Notes under the pieces: generated by a model
Seen by the model: only the letters and a program-made list of their open reading frames with translations
Told to the model about the DNA's origin: nothing
Database searches by the model: none
Assembly (NCBI GenBank): GCA_026014905.1
Contig: JAOZHK010000108.1
Coordinates: forward strand, 1-7,610
DNA: 7,610 nucleotides
Direction of reading: 5' to 3'
Origin: Candidatus Bathyarchaeota archaeon
GTDB lineage: Archaea > Thermoproteota > Bathyarchaeia > RBG-16-48-13 > GCA-020355125
Shown: positions 1 through 4,382 of the stretch, piece by piece
How positions within the stretch are numbered: the first letter of the stretch is position 1
Layout of the letters: every line of letters starts with the position of its first letter
Made by a program: the position numbers and the translations under genes

Positions 1-81
1 GATGAAGTCCGTGACCCCAAGAAGTTTGGTCCGTGCTATCACTGCATGTATGGCGCCCGAGGCCGCGGAAAAGCTAGCTAG
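1..81 (+). CDS. C-terminal end of an unidentified protein with a CxxC knuckle (5' end outside the window)
   Basis: Only the last 26 codons are inside the window, in frame 1 from the first base, ending at TAG 79-81. The visible tail reads DEVRDPKKFGPCYHC followed by a Gly/Arg-rich stretch and GKAS. The CYHC pair looks like half of a zinc knuckle, but its partner cysteines are absent before the stop. The stop lies inside a (GCTA)3G array at 73-85. If those 13 bases are removed, the frame continues through a second knuckle, CPKC, to TAG 167-169, completing a CxxC...CxxC ribbon. The gene may therefore be truncated by the array. I do not recognise the family. The openness of the frame and its composition support coding; the function is unknown. 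Confidence 0.5.
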   Translation, partial: DEVRDPKKFGPCYHCMYGARGRGKAS

Positions 82-85
82 CTAG
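73..85. repeat. (GCTA)3G palindromic array, stop codons in all six frames
   Basis: The 4-bp period is not a multiple of three, so TAG falls at 75-77, 79-81 and 83-85, one per forward frame. The unit is self-complementary (CTAG), so the reverse strand has TAG in all three frames too. Both the forward gene tail (1-81) and the reverse ORF 78-362 stop inside it. The same array recurs at 6578-6590. Confidence 0.85.
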
Positions 86-362
86 GCTGAAACCCCGTGT
101 CCCAAATGTACCTCGTCGAGGCTGCGTGTTCCAGCATTAAGGAAATATTTGTATCGTCTAATTCTTTAGGTCCACTAATGTGTAAACAGATGAGTCCCGT
201 ATCCAGATTCAAAGTATTCGGTACGGTGATGACACGCATTGGATCCACACTCACGATGAAGTGACTCGTATCCCACACCGTTCCAGGTAACACCTTGGAC
301 GCGTACTTGTAACGGGCTGAAGCCATCGCTTTCATCGGATTACGCGCGCGCGTAAATCTCAA
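78..362 (-). CDS. Hypothetical protein (94 aa), TTG start overlapping the stop of the preceding ORF
   Basis: I do not recognise this protein. It starts at TTG 362-360 (a later in-frame ATG is at residue 10), and the TTG overlaps the TGA of the upstream reverse ORF as TTGA, the pattern of translational coupling. GTGAG lies about 9 nt before the TTG. The middle (residues 31-75) alternates hydrophobic and polar residues as a small alpha/beta domain would. The last residues come from DNA that also reads as a zinc knuckle on the other strand, and the stop is supplied by the (GCTA)3G array, so the natural C-terminus may have been longer. A (CG)5 palindrome lies in codons 4-7. The two reverse ORFs could instead be one gene of about 148 codons broken by a frameshift. 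Confidence 0.4.
   Translation of the reverse strand: MRFTRARNPMKAMASARYKYASKVLPGTVWDTSHFIVSVDPMRVITVPNTLNLDTGLICLHISGPKELDDTNISLMLEHAASTRYIWDTGFQPS
86..169 (+). pseudogene. Possible severed tail of the left-edge zinc knuckle gene
   Basis: Reading from GCT 86-88, the forward strand encodes AETPCPKCTSSRLRV and a basic end, stopping at TAG 167-169. It lies immediately after the (GCTA)3G array and in the frame that joins the upstream CYHC segment when the 13-bp array is removed, giving RGK-AETPCPKC with no gap. There is no start codon or ribosome site for it, so it would not be made on its own. The same DNA is also covered by the reverse ORF 78-362, so this reading is one of two competing interpretations. 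Confidence 0.3.
340..355. repeat. (CG)5 tract inside a 16-bp perfect palindrome
   Basis: TTACGCGCGCGCGTAA reads the same on both strands. Alternating CG of this length is Z-DNA/cruciform prone, and is one of at least seven (CG)n or (GC)n tracts of 8 nt or more in the window. It sits just after the TTG start of the reverse ORF 78-362. Confidence 0.8.
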
Positions 363-523
363 TCTTCTATCTCACTATAGAATGCGTGTCCAGTTAATCC
401 CATATGCCCTTCGCCGTAAAGCAACACAAGACTTCCTAGCACCTGATCCCATCCGGTCACTACGGATCCCACTATCGTCGATACAAATACTCGCCGGTAA
501 CTCGAGATAAGCGAGAATAACAT
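359..523 (-). CDS. Hypothetical small protein (54 aa)
   Basis: An open reverse frame starts at ATG 523-521, 13 nt after the acetyltransferase stop (539-537). GAAGG at 539-535 overlaps that stop and gives a spacing of 11 nt. The product begins MLFSLISSYRRVFVSTIVG and is beta-strand-like, with Val/Leu-rich segments and several glycines, but has no motif I know. It ends at TGA 361-359, overlapped by the TTG of the next ORF. Position, ribosome site and overlap favour a real operon member. The main alternative is that this and 78-362 are fragments of one frameshifted gene. A GTG directly before the ATG could be the start instead. Confidence 0.4.
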   Translation of the reverse strand: MLFSLISSYRRVFVSTIVGSVVTGWDQVLGSLVLLYGEGHMGLTGHAFYSEIED

Positions 524-536
524 CACATCATCGCCT

Positions 537-1025
537 TCAGCTAGCCATTTTCACATACGAATCATCTTTCAGCATATATGGTAATTGAGATTTGATGGTT
601 TTCATCATTTCATCACTATCGTGTGATATTGGTAAGAAGCCCATTTTCATCCAAAAATTGACTGCGGATTTGTATGGTGTAAGGTTTATCGTTTGTAAGC
701 CTTTGCGTTTGGCATAATGTTCAATCCAGTCATAAATCTCACGTCCATATCCTTGACGCTGATAGGGACTGTGTACTTCAAAATAATCGATATGAAATTC
801 TTTTTCATGTGCTAATAGCATGAAATCGACATAGCCAATTTCATCGTTAAATACATTGCATTCTAGGAAAACGATTGTATTACCAAAGCGAATGGGGTGT
901 AAACGAGTGCTCCCAGTTTTATAAACATAGAATTTTATCCATCGGTCAGGGCCGTAATTAATTGAAGTGAAAATCTTGTGGAATACTTCGCTTTTTGATT
1001 GTTGTATTTTACCGAGTGATACCAA
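537..1025 (-). CDS. GNAT-family N-acetyltransferase
   Basis: A cytoplasmic enzyme predicted to move an acetyl group from acetyl-CoA to an amine; the acceptor is unknown. The core GNAT region is at residues 78-131: IDYFEVHSPYQRQGYGREIY gives the acetyl-CoA pyrophosphate loop Q-R-Q-G-Y-G (89-94), followed by an amphipathic helix, a strand (LQTINLT) and the AVNFWMKMGFLP motif B typical of the family. At 162 aa it has normal length. The start is TTG 1025-1023: an in-frame TGA two codons upstream excludes a longer form, and AGAGGA and GTGA lie just before it. It ends KMAS with the stop in GCTAGCTGA, one of several genes here ending in Ala-Ser at a GCTAGC motif. It follows the winged-helix gene by 52 nt on the same strand. 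The gene looks AT-richer than its neighbours, which could mean transfer, but this was not measured. Confidence 0.88.
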   Translation of the reverse strand: MVSLGKIQQSKSEVFHKIFTSINYGPDRWIKFYVYKTGSTRLHPIRFGNTIVFLECNVFNDEIGYVDFMLLAHEKEFHIDYFEVHSPYQRQGYGREIYDWIEHYAKRKGLQTINLTPYKSAVNFWMKMGFLPISHDSDEMMKTIKSQLPYMLKDDSYVKMAS

Positions 1026-1060
1026 TATTCACAATTCCTCTGGATCATCTAATGTTCTAA

Positions 1061-1068
1061 GCTAGCTA
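1061..1068. repeat. GCTAGCTA motif between two reverse-strand genes
   Basis: Two overlapping GCTAGC-type units lie in the 52-nt gap between the winged-helix gene stop (1078-1080) and the acetyltransferase start. It is a short member of the (GCTA)n series at 73-85, 540-545, 6578-6590 and 7591-7596. Confidence 0.6.
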
Positions 1069-1077
1069 ACTGATACG

Positions 1078-1302
1078 TTAAACCAACTCGATACGTCGTT
1101 TTGAACGTGTTACCGTGTTGACTTGGATGATGCCACGAAGTTCAAGGCGCATAAGGGCCTTATTGAATTCTCGTAAGCTTATTGTCCCATCTGCTGTCTG
1201 AAGATCTCTGAGGAGTTCGTCGTCGAATACGGCATTATTGTTTCGGGCTATGCGTTCGATTATCTGTGTTGCGAGAGGGATTGCTGGCCACAATTCAGTC
1301 AA
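1078..1302 (-). CDS. Small winged-helix-like DNA-binding protein (74 aa)
   Basis: A predicted transcription regulator or nucleoid-associated protein. It reads MTELWPAIPLATQIIERIAR (a first helix), then an acidic turn with DDELLRDLQ (second helix), ISLREFNKALMRLELRGII (a recognition-type helix leading into the wing), and a basic wing TRSKRRIEL at the end. The order and spacing are those of a minimal winged helix, and short archaeal proteins of this shape are common, but I cannot name the subfamily. The start is TTG 1302-1300: an in-frame TGA three codons upstream rules out extension, and GTGAG lies five bases before it. It is the first gene of the leftward operon and is divergent from the stress-protein operon, so it could control both. 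A TTAAGAAAATCT element lies 56 bp upstream. Confidence 0.72.
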   Translation of the reverse strand: MTELWPAIPLATQIIERIARNNNAVFDDELLRDLQTADGTISLREFNKALMRLELRGIIQVNTVTRSKRRIELV

Positions 1303-1354
1303 TGTATCTCACGTTGTTGGGTCTAATGCTTTCTTCCACATTGTGCGTGCACAC

Positions 1355-1410
1355 TGTAGATTTTCTTAATATATCACACAGAATACTTAAATATTCTTAA
1401 ATGTTTCATA
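1355..1410. promoter_or_regulatory. Divergent promoter region with two TTAAGAWWWTCT-type sites
   Basis: This AT-rich stretch sits between the leftward winged-helix gene and the rightward 42-aa/stress protein operon. CTTAAATA at 1386-1393 is a good TATA box for the rightward operon, and the near-palindrome GAATACTTAAATATTC (1381-1396) offers TATA-like sequence in both directions. On the reverse strand, ATATATTAAG precedes TTAAGAAAATCT (1358-1369), and TTAAGAATATTT lies at 1389-1400. The element and TATA positions suggest shared control of both operons. Confidence 0.6.
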
Positions 1411-1454
1411 AATTTTATCTGGTGTTCTGATTCTTCACGAAGAGTTGAGGGGAT

Positions 1455-1583
1455 ATGGCGAAGTCACGAATCAAAAGGTTGAAGGAGGAATTTCCGAGTG
1501 TGATTGATCGAACATATCTTCAGGCGAAAATCCACGAGAAAAAAATGTCGCGAGCGAAGAGCCACGCGGGTGAGAAGGAATGA
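1455..1583 (+). CDS. Small basic protein (42 aa), first gene of the stress-protein operon
   Basis: The protein is MAKSRIKRLKEEFPSVIDRT followed by a helical Lys/Arg-rich tail, with 12 Lys/Arg against 6 Asp/Glu. The start is ATG 1455, preceded by GAGGGGAT; the gene stops at TGA 1581-1583, only 4 nt before the universal stress protein ATG at 1588. Tight spacing, a ribosome site and a promoter with a TATA box 60-70 bp upstream support a real gene. No known family is evident. A basic peptide of this size could bind nucleic acid or a partner protein, which is inference only. A reverse ORF over the same DNA (1464-1727) is rejected because it has no ribosome site and crosses into the stress protein gene. 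Confidence 0.6.
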   Translation: MAKSRIKRLKEEFPSVIDRTYLQAKIHEKKMSRAKSHAGEKE

Positions 1584-1587
1584 ATAG

Positions 1588-2079
1588 ATGTTGACCAAAA
1601 TTCTAGTCCCATTAGATGGCTCGAAATCCGCGATCACGGCCTTGAATGTGGCGAGCGAGTTAGCGCGGCGTTTTGACAGCCAAATAACACTACTGCACGT
1701 AGCCTCGCTCAGCACAGTGCTGCCCATAAAGCGATTTGAAAAGACTCATCGAGTGTCCGCTGATGAAATGAAGAAATTCATCACGCTGTCACGCGAAGCG
1801 GGGTTCAATATTTTGGACCAGGGCCAGCAACTTCTTGAGGGCTCTGGGATTCCGGTGAAAACGGTCTTTAAAGAAGGATACCCCGCACTGGAGATTGTAC
1901 GCATTGCCCGCGATCGCAATTTTGACTTAATTATCGTAGGTGCGAGAGGCGTCAGTCAAGTTAAGGAGCTCCGCTTGGGGCGCACGACTGAACAAATTGT
2001 GCGAAACGCACCATGCAGTGTCATGGTGTGCAAGCAACCAAATAAACGCACAACTAGTTCGAAAAACACGCGCGGGTAG
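1588..2079 (+). CDS. Universal stress protein (UspA family)
   Basis: A cytoplasmic nucleotide-binding protein of the Usp fold, usually a homodimer that senses or buffers stress. The N-terminal strand MLTKILVPLDGSKSAITALN has the family pattern with Asp10 at the adenine site. The phosphate loop is at 118-133: G118-x2-G121-x9-G131-R-T, matching G-2x-G-9x-G-(S/T) except that Arg takes the first small-residue position before Thr. It ends with APCSVMVCK, the usual last strand, plus a short basic tail of 15 residues. At 163 aa the length is slightly above typical because of that tail. ATG 1588 has GAGAAGGAA before it. It lies 4 nt after the 42-aa gene and 15 nt before the coiled-coil gene, so the three are probably co-transcribed. 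The ATP-binding class is likely but the Arg makes it uncertain. Confidence 0.93.
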   Translation: MLTKILVPLDGSKSAITALNVASELARRFDSQITLLHVASLSTVLPIKRFEKTHRVSADEMKKFITLSREAGFNILDQGQQLLEGSGIPVKTVFKEGYPALEIVRIARDRNFDLIIVGARGVSQVKELRLGRTTEQIVRNAPCSVMVCKQPNKRTTSSKNTRG

Positions 2080-2094
2080 GGGTGTTGAACAATT

Positions 2095-2349
2095 ATGTCG
2101 CTCTCAAATACGCTTGAAAAACTGCTTCAACACATTAAACAAACAGACACGATTCATGACGATGTTGAAGAAATCGTGCATCGTGCGATTCTGAATTGTG
2201 AAGAGATGGAAGCAACGATTAGTGAACTCATCGCCAAAGTCAAGACATTAGAACGGCGCGAAAGGAATCTGGAAGAACATATCACCGAATTGGAGGAAAG
2301 ACTTTCGGAACTTGAATCACGCCCCCTCAAGTTACACGAAGCAAGCTAG
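2095..2349 (+). CDS. Small coiled-coil protein (84 aa)
   Basis: ATG 2095 follows GGGGTG with a good spacing. The N-terminal third (MSLSNTLEKLLQHIKQTDTI) is amphipathic, and residues about 36-75 form a strongly charged heptad run (EEMEATISELIAKVKTLERR and on through EEHITELEERLSELE). A parallel dimeric or trimeric coiled coil is expected. One cysteine (residue 35) lies just before the heptads. There is no signal peptide or membrane segment, so it should be cytoplasmic. It is the last gene of the stress-protein operon and may act as a partner or oligomerisation module for the stress protein, which is inference. It ends LHEAS with the stop inside AGCTAG, followed by a (GC)4 palindrome at 2356-2363. 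An overlapping ORF in another frame (1940-2194) is a shadow. Confidence 0.75.
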   Translation: MSLSNTLEKLLQHIKQTDTIHDDVEEIVHRAILNCEEMEATISELIAKVKTLERRERNLEEHITELEERLSELESRPLKLHEAS

Positions 2350-2353
2350 TTAT

Positions 2354-2365
2354 ATGCGCGCGCAT
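2354..2365. repeat. (GC)4 tract in palindrome ATGCGCGCGCAT, just after an AGCTAG stop
   Basis: A 12-bp perfect palindrome 5 nt after the stop codon of the coiled-coil gene. The AGCTAG-then-GCGCGC order is the same as at 6578-6599, where the (GCTA)n and (GC)n parts are fused. It could mark a 3' boundary, but there is no T-run next to it, so I do not call a terminator. Confidence 0.7.
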
Positions 2366-2416
2366 TTAGATTCATTGAATATTGATGACGATTACCCTCG
2401 TTTTTCGCATCATAAA

Positions 2417-2440
2417 GCTTAAATACATAAGATATTCTAA
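2417..2440 (+). promoter_or_regulatory. TATA box plus AGATATTCT element for the HhH/TFS-like operon
   Basis: TTAAATA at 2419-2425 is the TATA box, with transcription expected near 2447 and the chosen ATG at 2474. It is followed 7 bp later by TATTCTA (2433-2439) within ATAAGATATTCT. The 23-bp block 2417-2439 matches 5074-5096 at 22 positions, and both blocks lie 57-59 bp before their ATG, so the two operons are likely regulated together. Confidence 0.75.
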
Positions 2441-2473
2441 TAGCCTCTTCTTGTGCCCTTGGGAGAGCTAAAA

Positions 2474-2677
2474 ATGGGATCCAGCCAAACCAGCGAGTTA
2501 CGCCCGCTTCCAGGTGTGACGCGAAAGCGCGAACAACGCTTACGCGACCGGGGTTACATCGCCTTGTGGGATATCGCAGAGGCTGATATCGATGAACTCG
2601 CAGAAGACCTCATGATCGCAAAAGCTCTGGCTCAACAGATGATTCAAACCGCACAATACCTCGTATTGCATGAGTAA
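2474..2677 (+). CDS. Helix-hairpin-helix small protein (67 aa)
   Basis: A predicted non-sequence-specific DNA-binding module. Residues 11-60 follow the HhH pattern found in RadA/RecA-like N-termini and topoisomerase or ligase tails: LPGVTRKREQRLRDRGYIAL (hairpin with a basic second helix), then WDIAEADIDELAEDL (acidic helix) and a second hairpin-like turn MIAKALAQQMIQTA. I chose ATG 2474 because GGGAGAG is 7 nt upstream; an in-frame GTG at 2453 would place that site inside the gene. It is the first gene after a strong promoter and is followed by a TFS-like protein, so a role near transcription or DNA repair is reasonable. It stands alone without an enzymatic domain, so it may act as an accessory subunit. 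Confidence 0.8.
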   Translation: MGSSQTSELRPLPGVTRKREQRLRDRGYIALWDIAEADIDELAEDLMIAKALAQQMIQTAQYLVLHE

Positions 2678-2807
2678 AGGCAAAGAAAAGAAAATACAGC
2701 CCCGTCTCGAAATGACCGCCGTAAGGCTTCAACTTACATCCTATAATATGCTCAAATCGGAAAGCCTCATTGAGAGGAATGATAATGGATTTTTGCCCAA
2801 AATGTGA
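2670..2807 (+). CDS. Possible 45-aa basic protein overlapping both neighbours
   Basis: The ATG lies inside the end of the HhH gene (ATGAGTAA, overlap 8 nt) and the frame runs to TGA 2805-2807, 23 nt into the TFS-like gene. The product begins MSKGKEKKIQPRLEMTAVRL, lysine-rich at the N-terminus and amphipathic afterwards. The overlap at both ends fits translational coupling and fills an otherwise empty 107-nt gap. Against it: there is no obvious ribosome site beyond coupling, no family match, and the end looks accidental. It is a candidate only. Confidence 0.35.
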   Translation: MSKGKEKKIQPRLEMTAVRLQLTSYNMLKSESLIERNDNGFLPKM

Positions 2808-3123
2808 GACACGATTACGTCCCACTTCATCGTCCGTTGCGTTATTCTGTCGGAAATGTAAACAAGAAGTCGTACTATCATCGCGTATCACTCAGTTTTC
2901 ACCTAAGGGAACTTCTACTCGATACAGAGACATCGTGTTCGCGATTAACGATCAAGAAGCGCAATTAGATGTCTTACCCACAACGCGGGTGGAATGCCCG
3001 AAATGTTCACATACTCGCGCTTATTGTCGAACGATGGAGATATGGGATGACGATGGAGATACCATGGATTTTCTCATCTATCGTTGTACGAAATGTCAGA
3101 AGACATGGCGTGAAAGGGGGTAG
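2785..3123 (+). CDS. TFS/TFIIS-like double zinc ribbon protein with an altered acidic loop
   Basis: It resembles archaeal transcription factor S, which enters the RNA polymerase secondary channel and stimulates transcript cleavage. The N-terminal ribbon has C4, C7, C22, C25 in MDFCPKCETRLRP...CRKC; the C-terminal ribbon has C71, C74, C101, C104 and ends KTWRERG as the family does. At 112 aa its length is right. The cleavage loop differs: the usual R-S/A-x-D-E-P is replaced by EIWDDDGDTMDF, two residues longer between the cysteine pairs, lacking the Arg and the intact Asp-Glu pair. It may therefore be a paralogue with weak or inhibitory action, as known for some archaeal TFS copies, or an Rpb9-like protein. 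ATG 2785 is chosen because GAGAGG precedes it by 7 nt and MxFCPKC is the family start; an upstream TTG at 2770 is less likely. Confidence 0.82.
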   Translation: MDFCPKCETRLRPTSSSVALFCRKCKQEVVLSSRITQFSPKGTSTRYRDIVFAINDQEAQLDVLPTTRVECPKCSHTRAYCRTMEIWDDDGDTMDFLIYRCTKCQKTWRERG

Positions 3124-3198
3124 CACTGGAGACAGCCTCTCGGAACCCCACAATGTATAAAACAAACGCGCGCGAGGGGAAACCTCATGAGGGCTTTC
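3124..3198. other. Convergent intergenic region with a (CG)4 tract and a 10-bp palindrome
   Basis: It separates the rightward TFS-like gene from the leftward Lrp pair. It holds (CG)4 at 3167-3174 and CCTCATGAGG at 3183-3192, followed by TTTCTT. The palindrome plus short pyrimidine run might help end transcription from the left, but the T-run is weak. No gene is seen. Confidence 0.5.
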
Positions 3199-3432
3199 TT
3201 ACCCATCCATGACAACCATTGATTGGGAAGAGCGTATGTTATGCATTTGACGAATCGTGTGGGTGACAACAGATTTTAGTTCCTGCATCGTGGACGCTTT
3301 TACTTGTGCAATGATGTCAAATTTCCCATAGACGAGATGTGCGTCTTGAACATGAAGAATTTGTTTCAAATCATAGAGTACCTGATCACTAGTCCCCAAT
3401 TTGACTCGAAGGAAAATAAAGGCTGTTGGCAT
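3199..3432 (-). CDS. Stand-alone RAM (Lrp/AsnC ligand-binding) domain protein, 77 aa
   Basis: It contains only the regulation-of-amino-acid-metabolism domain of Lrp/AsnC proteins, with no helix-turn-helix. The strand-helix-strand pattern is MPTAFIFLRV, GTSDQVLYDLKQI, AHLVYGKFDIIAQVKA, then the helix MQELKSVVTHTIRQM and the last strand SSQSMVVM. The GKFDIIA segment corresponds to the ligand-side loop of the domain. The longer frame upstream to 3531 is basic and unlike the family, and the start MPTAF is typical, so ATG 3432-3430 is preferred; AAGGG lies about 10 nt before it. It follows the complete Lrp gene by 53 nt on the same strand. Such RAM-only proteins can assemble with themselves or with full Lrp proteins, so it may tune the neighbour's ligand response (inference). 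Confidence 0.88.
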   Translation of the reverse strand: MPTAFIFLRVKLGTSDQVLYDLKQILHVQDAHLVYGKFDIIAQVKASTMQELKSVVTHTIRQMHNIRSSQSMVVMDG

Positions 3433-3485
3433 GAATCTTGCGCCCTTATGTGGACGTGTTCTTACAGTCCGCGGGCTCGTGCGAA

Positions 3486-3947
3486 TTACGCGGATGTTTG
3501 ATTGATGTTCATGCCATAATCTCGTTTCCAAATCTTGTAGACGGTATATGCTTCACTGCCAACGATGTTGGGAATGGAACGGATGCGTTCGATCAGCATG
3601 TTCCGGACTTGGCTTAAGTTTCGACCTCGAATTTTCGCGAGAATATCATAACGTTCATGAATTTCACTGACTTCATAGATCTCGTCGATCTGGCTCAGTT
3701 CCTGACACACTGTTTCAACGCTGCCGGGGGCGACGCGTATTAAGACATAAGTGGTGATGGGTTGAAGCTGAGCTTCGTTGATGATGATCGTGTATTTTTC
3801 GATGAGGTTCTGGTTCTCGAGTTTACGGACCCGTATGTGGACTGTTGCATCCGATATGCCGAGTTCTTCAGCGATTTTGGTGAATGGGGTTCGTGCGTCT
3901 TCTTGCAACCGTGAAAGGATGCCGACGTCAACATTATCTAACTCCAT
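3486..3947 (-). CDS. Lrp/AsnC-family transcription regulator
   Basis: A full-length DNA-binding regulator (153 aa from the chosen ATG). The N-terminal winged helix is at 4-52: DNVDVGILSRLQEDARTPFT, KIAEELGISDATVHIRVRKL, NQNLIEKYT. The RAM domain is at 64-138, with TTYVLIRVAPG, the ERYDILAKIRG ligand-side loop and SEAYTVYKIWK. It should form dimers and higher assemblies and bind AT-rich pseudo-palindromes, its activity set by an amino acid or other small metabolite. ATG 3947-3945 is preferred over one 12 codons upstream because MELDxxDxxIL is the standard family beginning; GTGA lies 7-8 nt before it. The upstream region has the palindrome AATATTCGAATATT and a CTAAGAATATCT site, plausible autoregulatory targets. 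Confidence 0.94.
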   Translation of the reverse strand: MELDNVDVGILSRLQEDARTPFTKIAEELGISDATVHIRVRKLENQNLIEKYTIIINEAQLQPITTYVLIRVAPGSVETVCQELSQIDEIYEVSEIHERYDILAKIRGRNLSQVRNMLIERIRSIPNIVGSEAYTVYKIWKRDYGMNINQTSA

Positions 3948-3983
3948 GGTTGGTTCACGTATGACATGAAATAGAAGCCACAT

Positions 3984-4139
3984 ACATAAAAGGGTTACTA
4001 AGAATATCTATGTAATAACGTTTAAATAGTTCATTATTCTAATTATATTTGCTTATAATATTCGAATATTCCATATTCCGAAATTTGAGTCGTGACGTGA
4101 AACATACCAATCGATGAGGGATGAACCATCAGCGACGAA
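3984..4139. promoter_or_regulatory. Divergent control region between the Lrp gene and the small Cys-rich gene
   Basis: This is a very AT-rich region. Rightward, TTTAAATA (4021-4028) is followed 6 bp later by TATTCTAAT (4035-4043), the same architecture as the promoters at 2417 and 5074; GCTTATAATATT at 4051-4062 is a second TATA candidate. Leftward, CTATTTAAAC on the reverse strand overlaps the same TATA. CTAAGAATATCT is at 3998-4009, and the perfect palindrome AATATTCGAATATT is at 4057-4070. The palindromes suit an Lrp-type regulator, which is encoded next to them. Confidence 0.6.
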
Positions 4140-4322
4140 TTGTTATGGGATGAAGATGACGAGTGGTGCCTCTGGAACTATCCCTTCAAATGCCCACATG
4201 TGGATTTGATCCTGGAGACTCTTGCCCAGGAGGACCGTGACACCTCGTTCATTGACGATTTATGTACCAAATGCTCCTTACGCAGCGCGTACATGACTAA
4301 GCCCGTATCCTTCATTGCATAG
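4140..4322 (+). CDS. Small acidic Cys-rich protein (about 60-64 aa), probable metal binder
   Basis: Unrecognised. Counting from TTG 4140, the acidic start MLWDEDDEWCLWNYPFKCPH is followed by a helix (VDLILETLAQ) and LCTKCSLRSAY, giving Cys10, Cys18, His20, Cys42 and Cys45, enough ligands for one zinc ion or an iron-sulfur centre. TTG is the nearest normal start but sits 19 nt from the only good ribosome site (GAGGG, 4116-4120). An in-frame ATC at 4128 has the ideal 7-nt spacing, so translation may start there (64 aa, adding MSDE), or an ancestral ATG has changed. An in-frame TGA just upstream prevents a longer protein. It stands alone between two leftward genes and is divergent from Lrp. Confidence 0.6.
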   Translation: MLWDEDDEWCLWNYPFKCPHVDLILETLAQEDRDTSFIDDLCTKCSLRSAYMTKPVSFIA

Positions 4323-4382
4323 TTGGCCACTAAGGAGCGCGATCCAGATACATCTCGGTAGTTAGCAGGCCAGTTATTGCGC

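Noticed and set aside
1464..1727. Reverse ORF of 87 aa
   Set aside because: It covers the 42-aa gene and the start of the stress protein, both with ribosome sites and one with a clear family; it has no ribosome site of its own.
1940..2194. Forward ORF of 84 aa
   Set aside because: A shadow frame of the stress protein end and the coiled-coil gene, which are both well supported.
2610..2891. Reverse ORF of 93 aa
   Set aside because: Antisense to the HhH end and the TFS-like N-terminus; no ribosome site or motif.
3183..3200. CCTCATGAGG plus TTTCTT as a hairpin terminator
   Set aside because: The stem is only 5 bp with no loop and the T-run is short; left as a palindrome within the convergent region.
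4323..4382. Possible RNA or small gene between the Cys-rich and metallopeptidase genes
   Set aside because: No tRNA-like folding, promoter or open frame with a ribosome site could be seen in these 60 bases.
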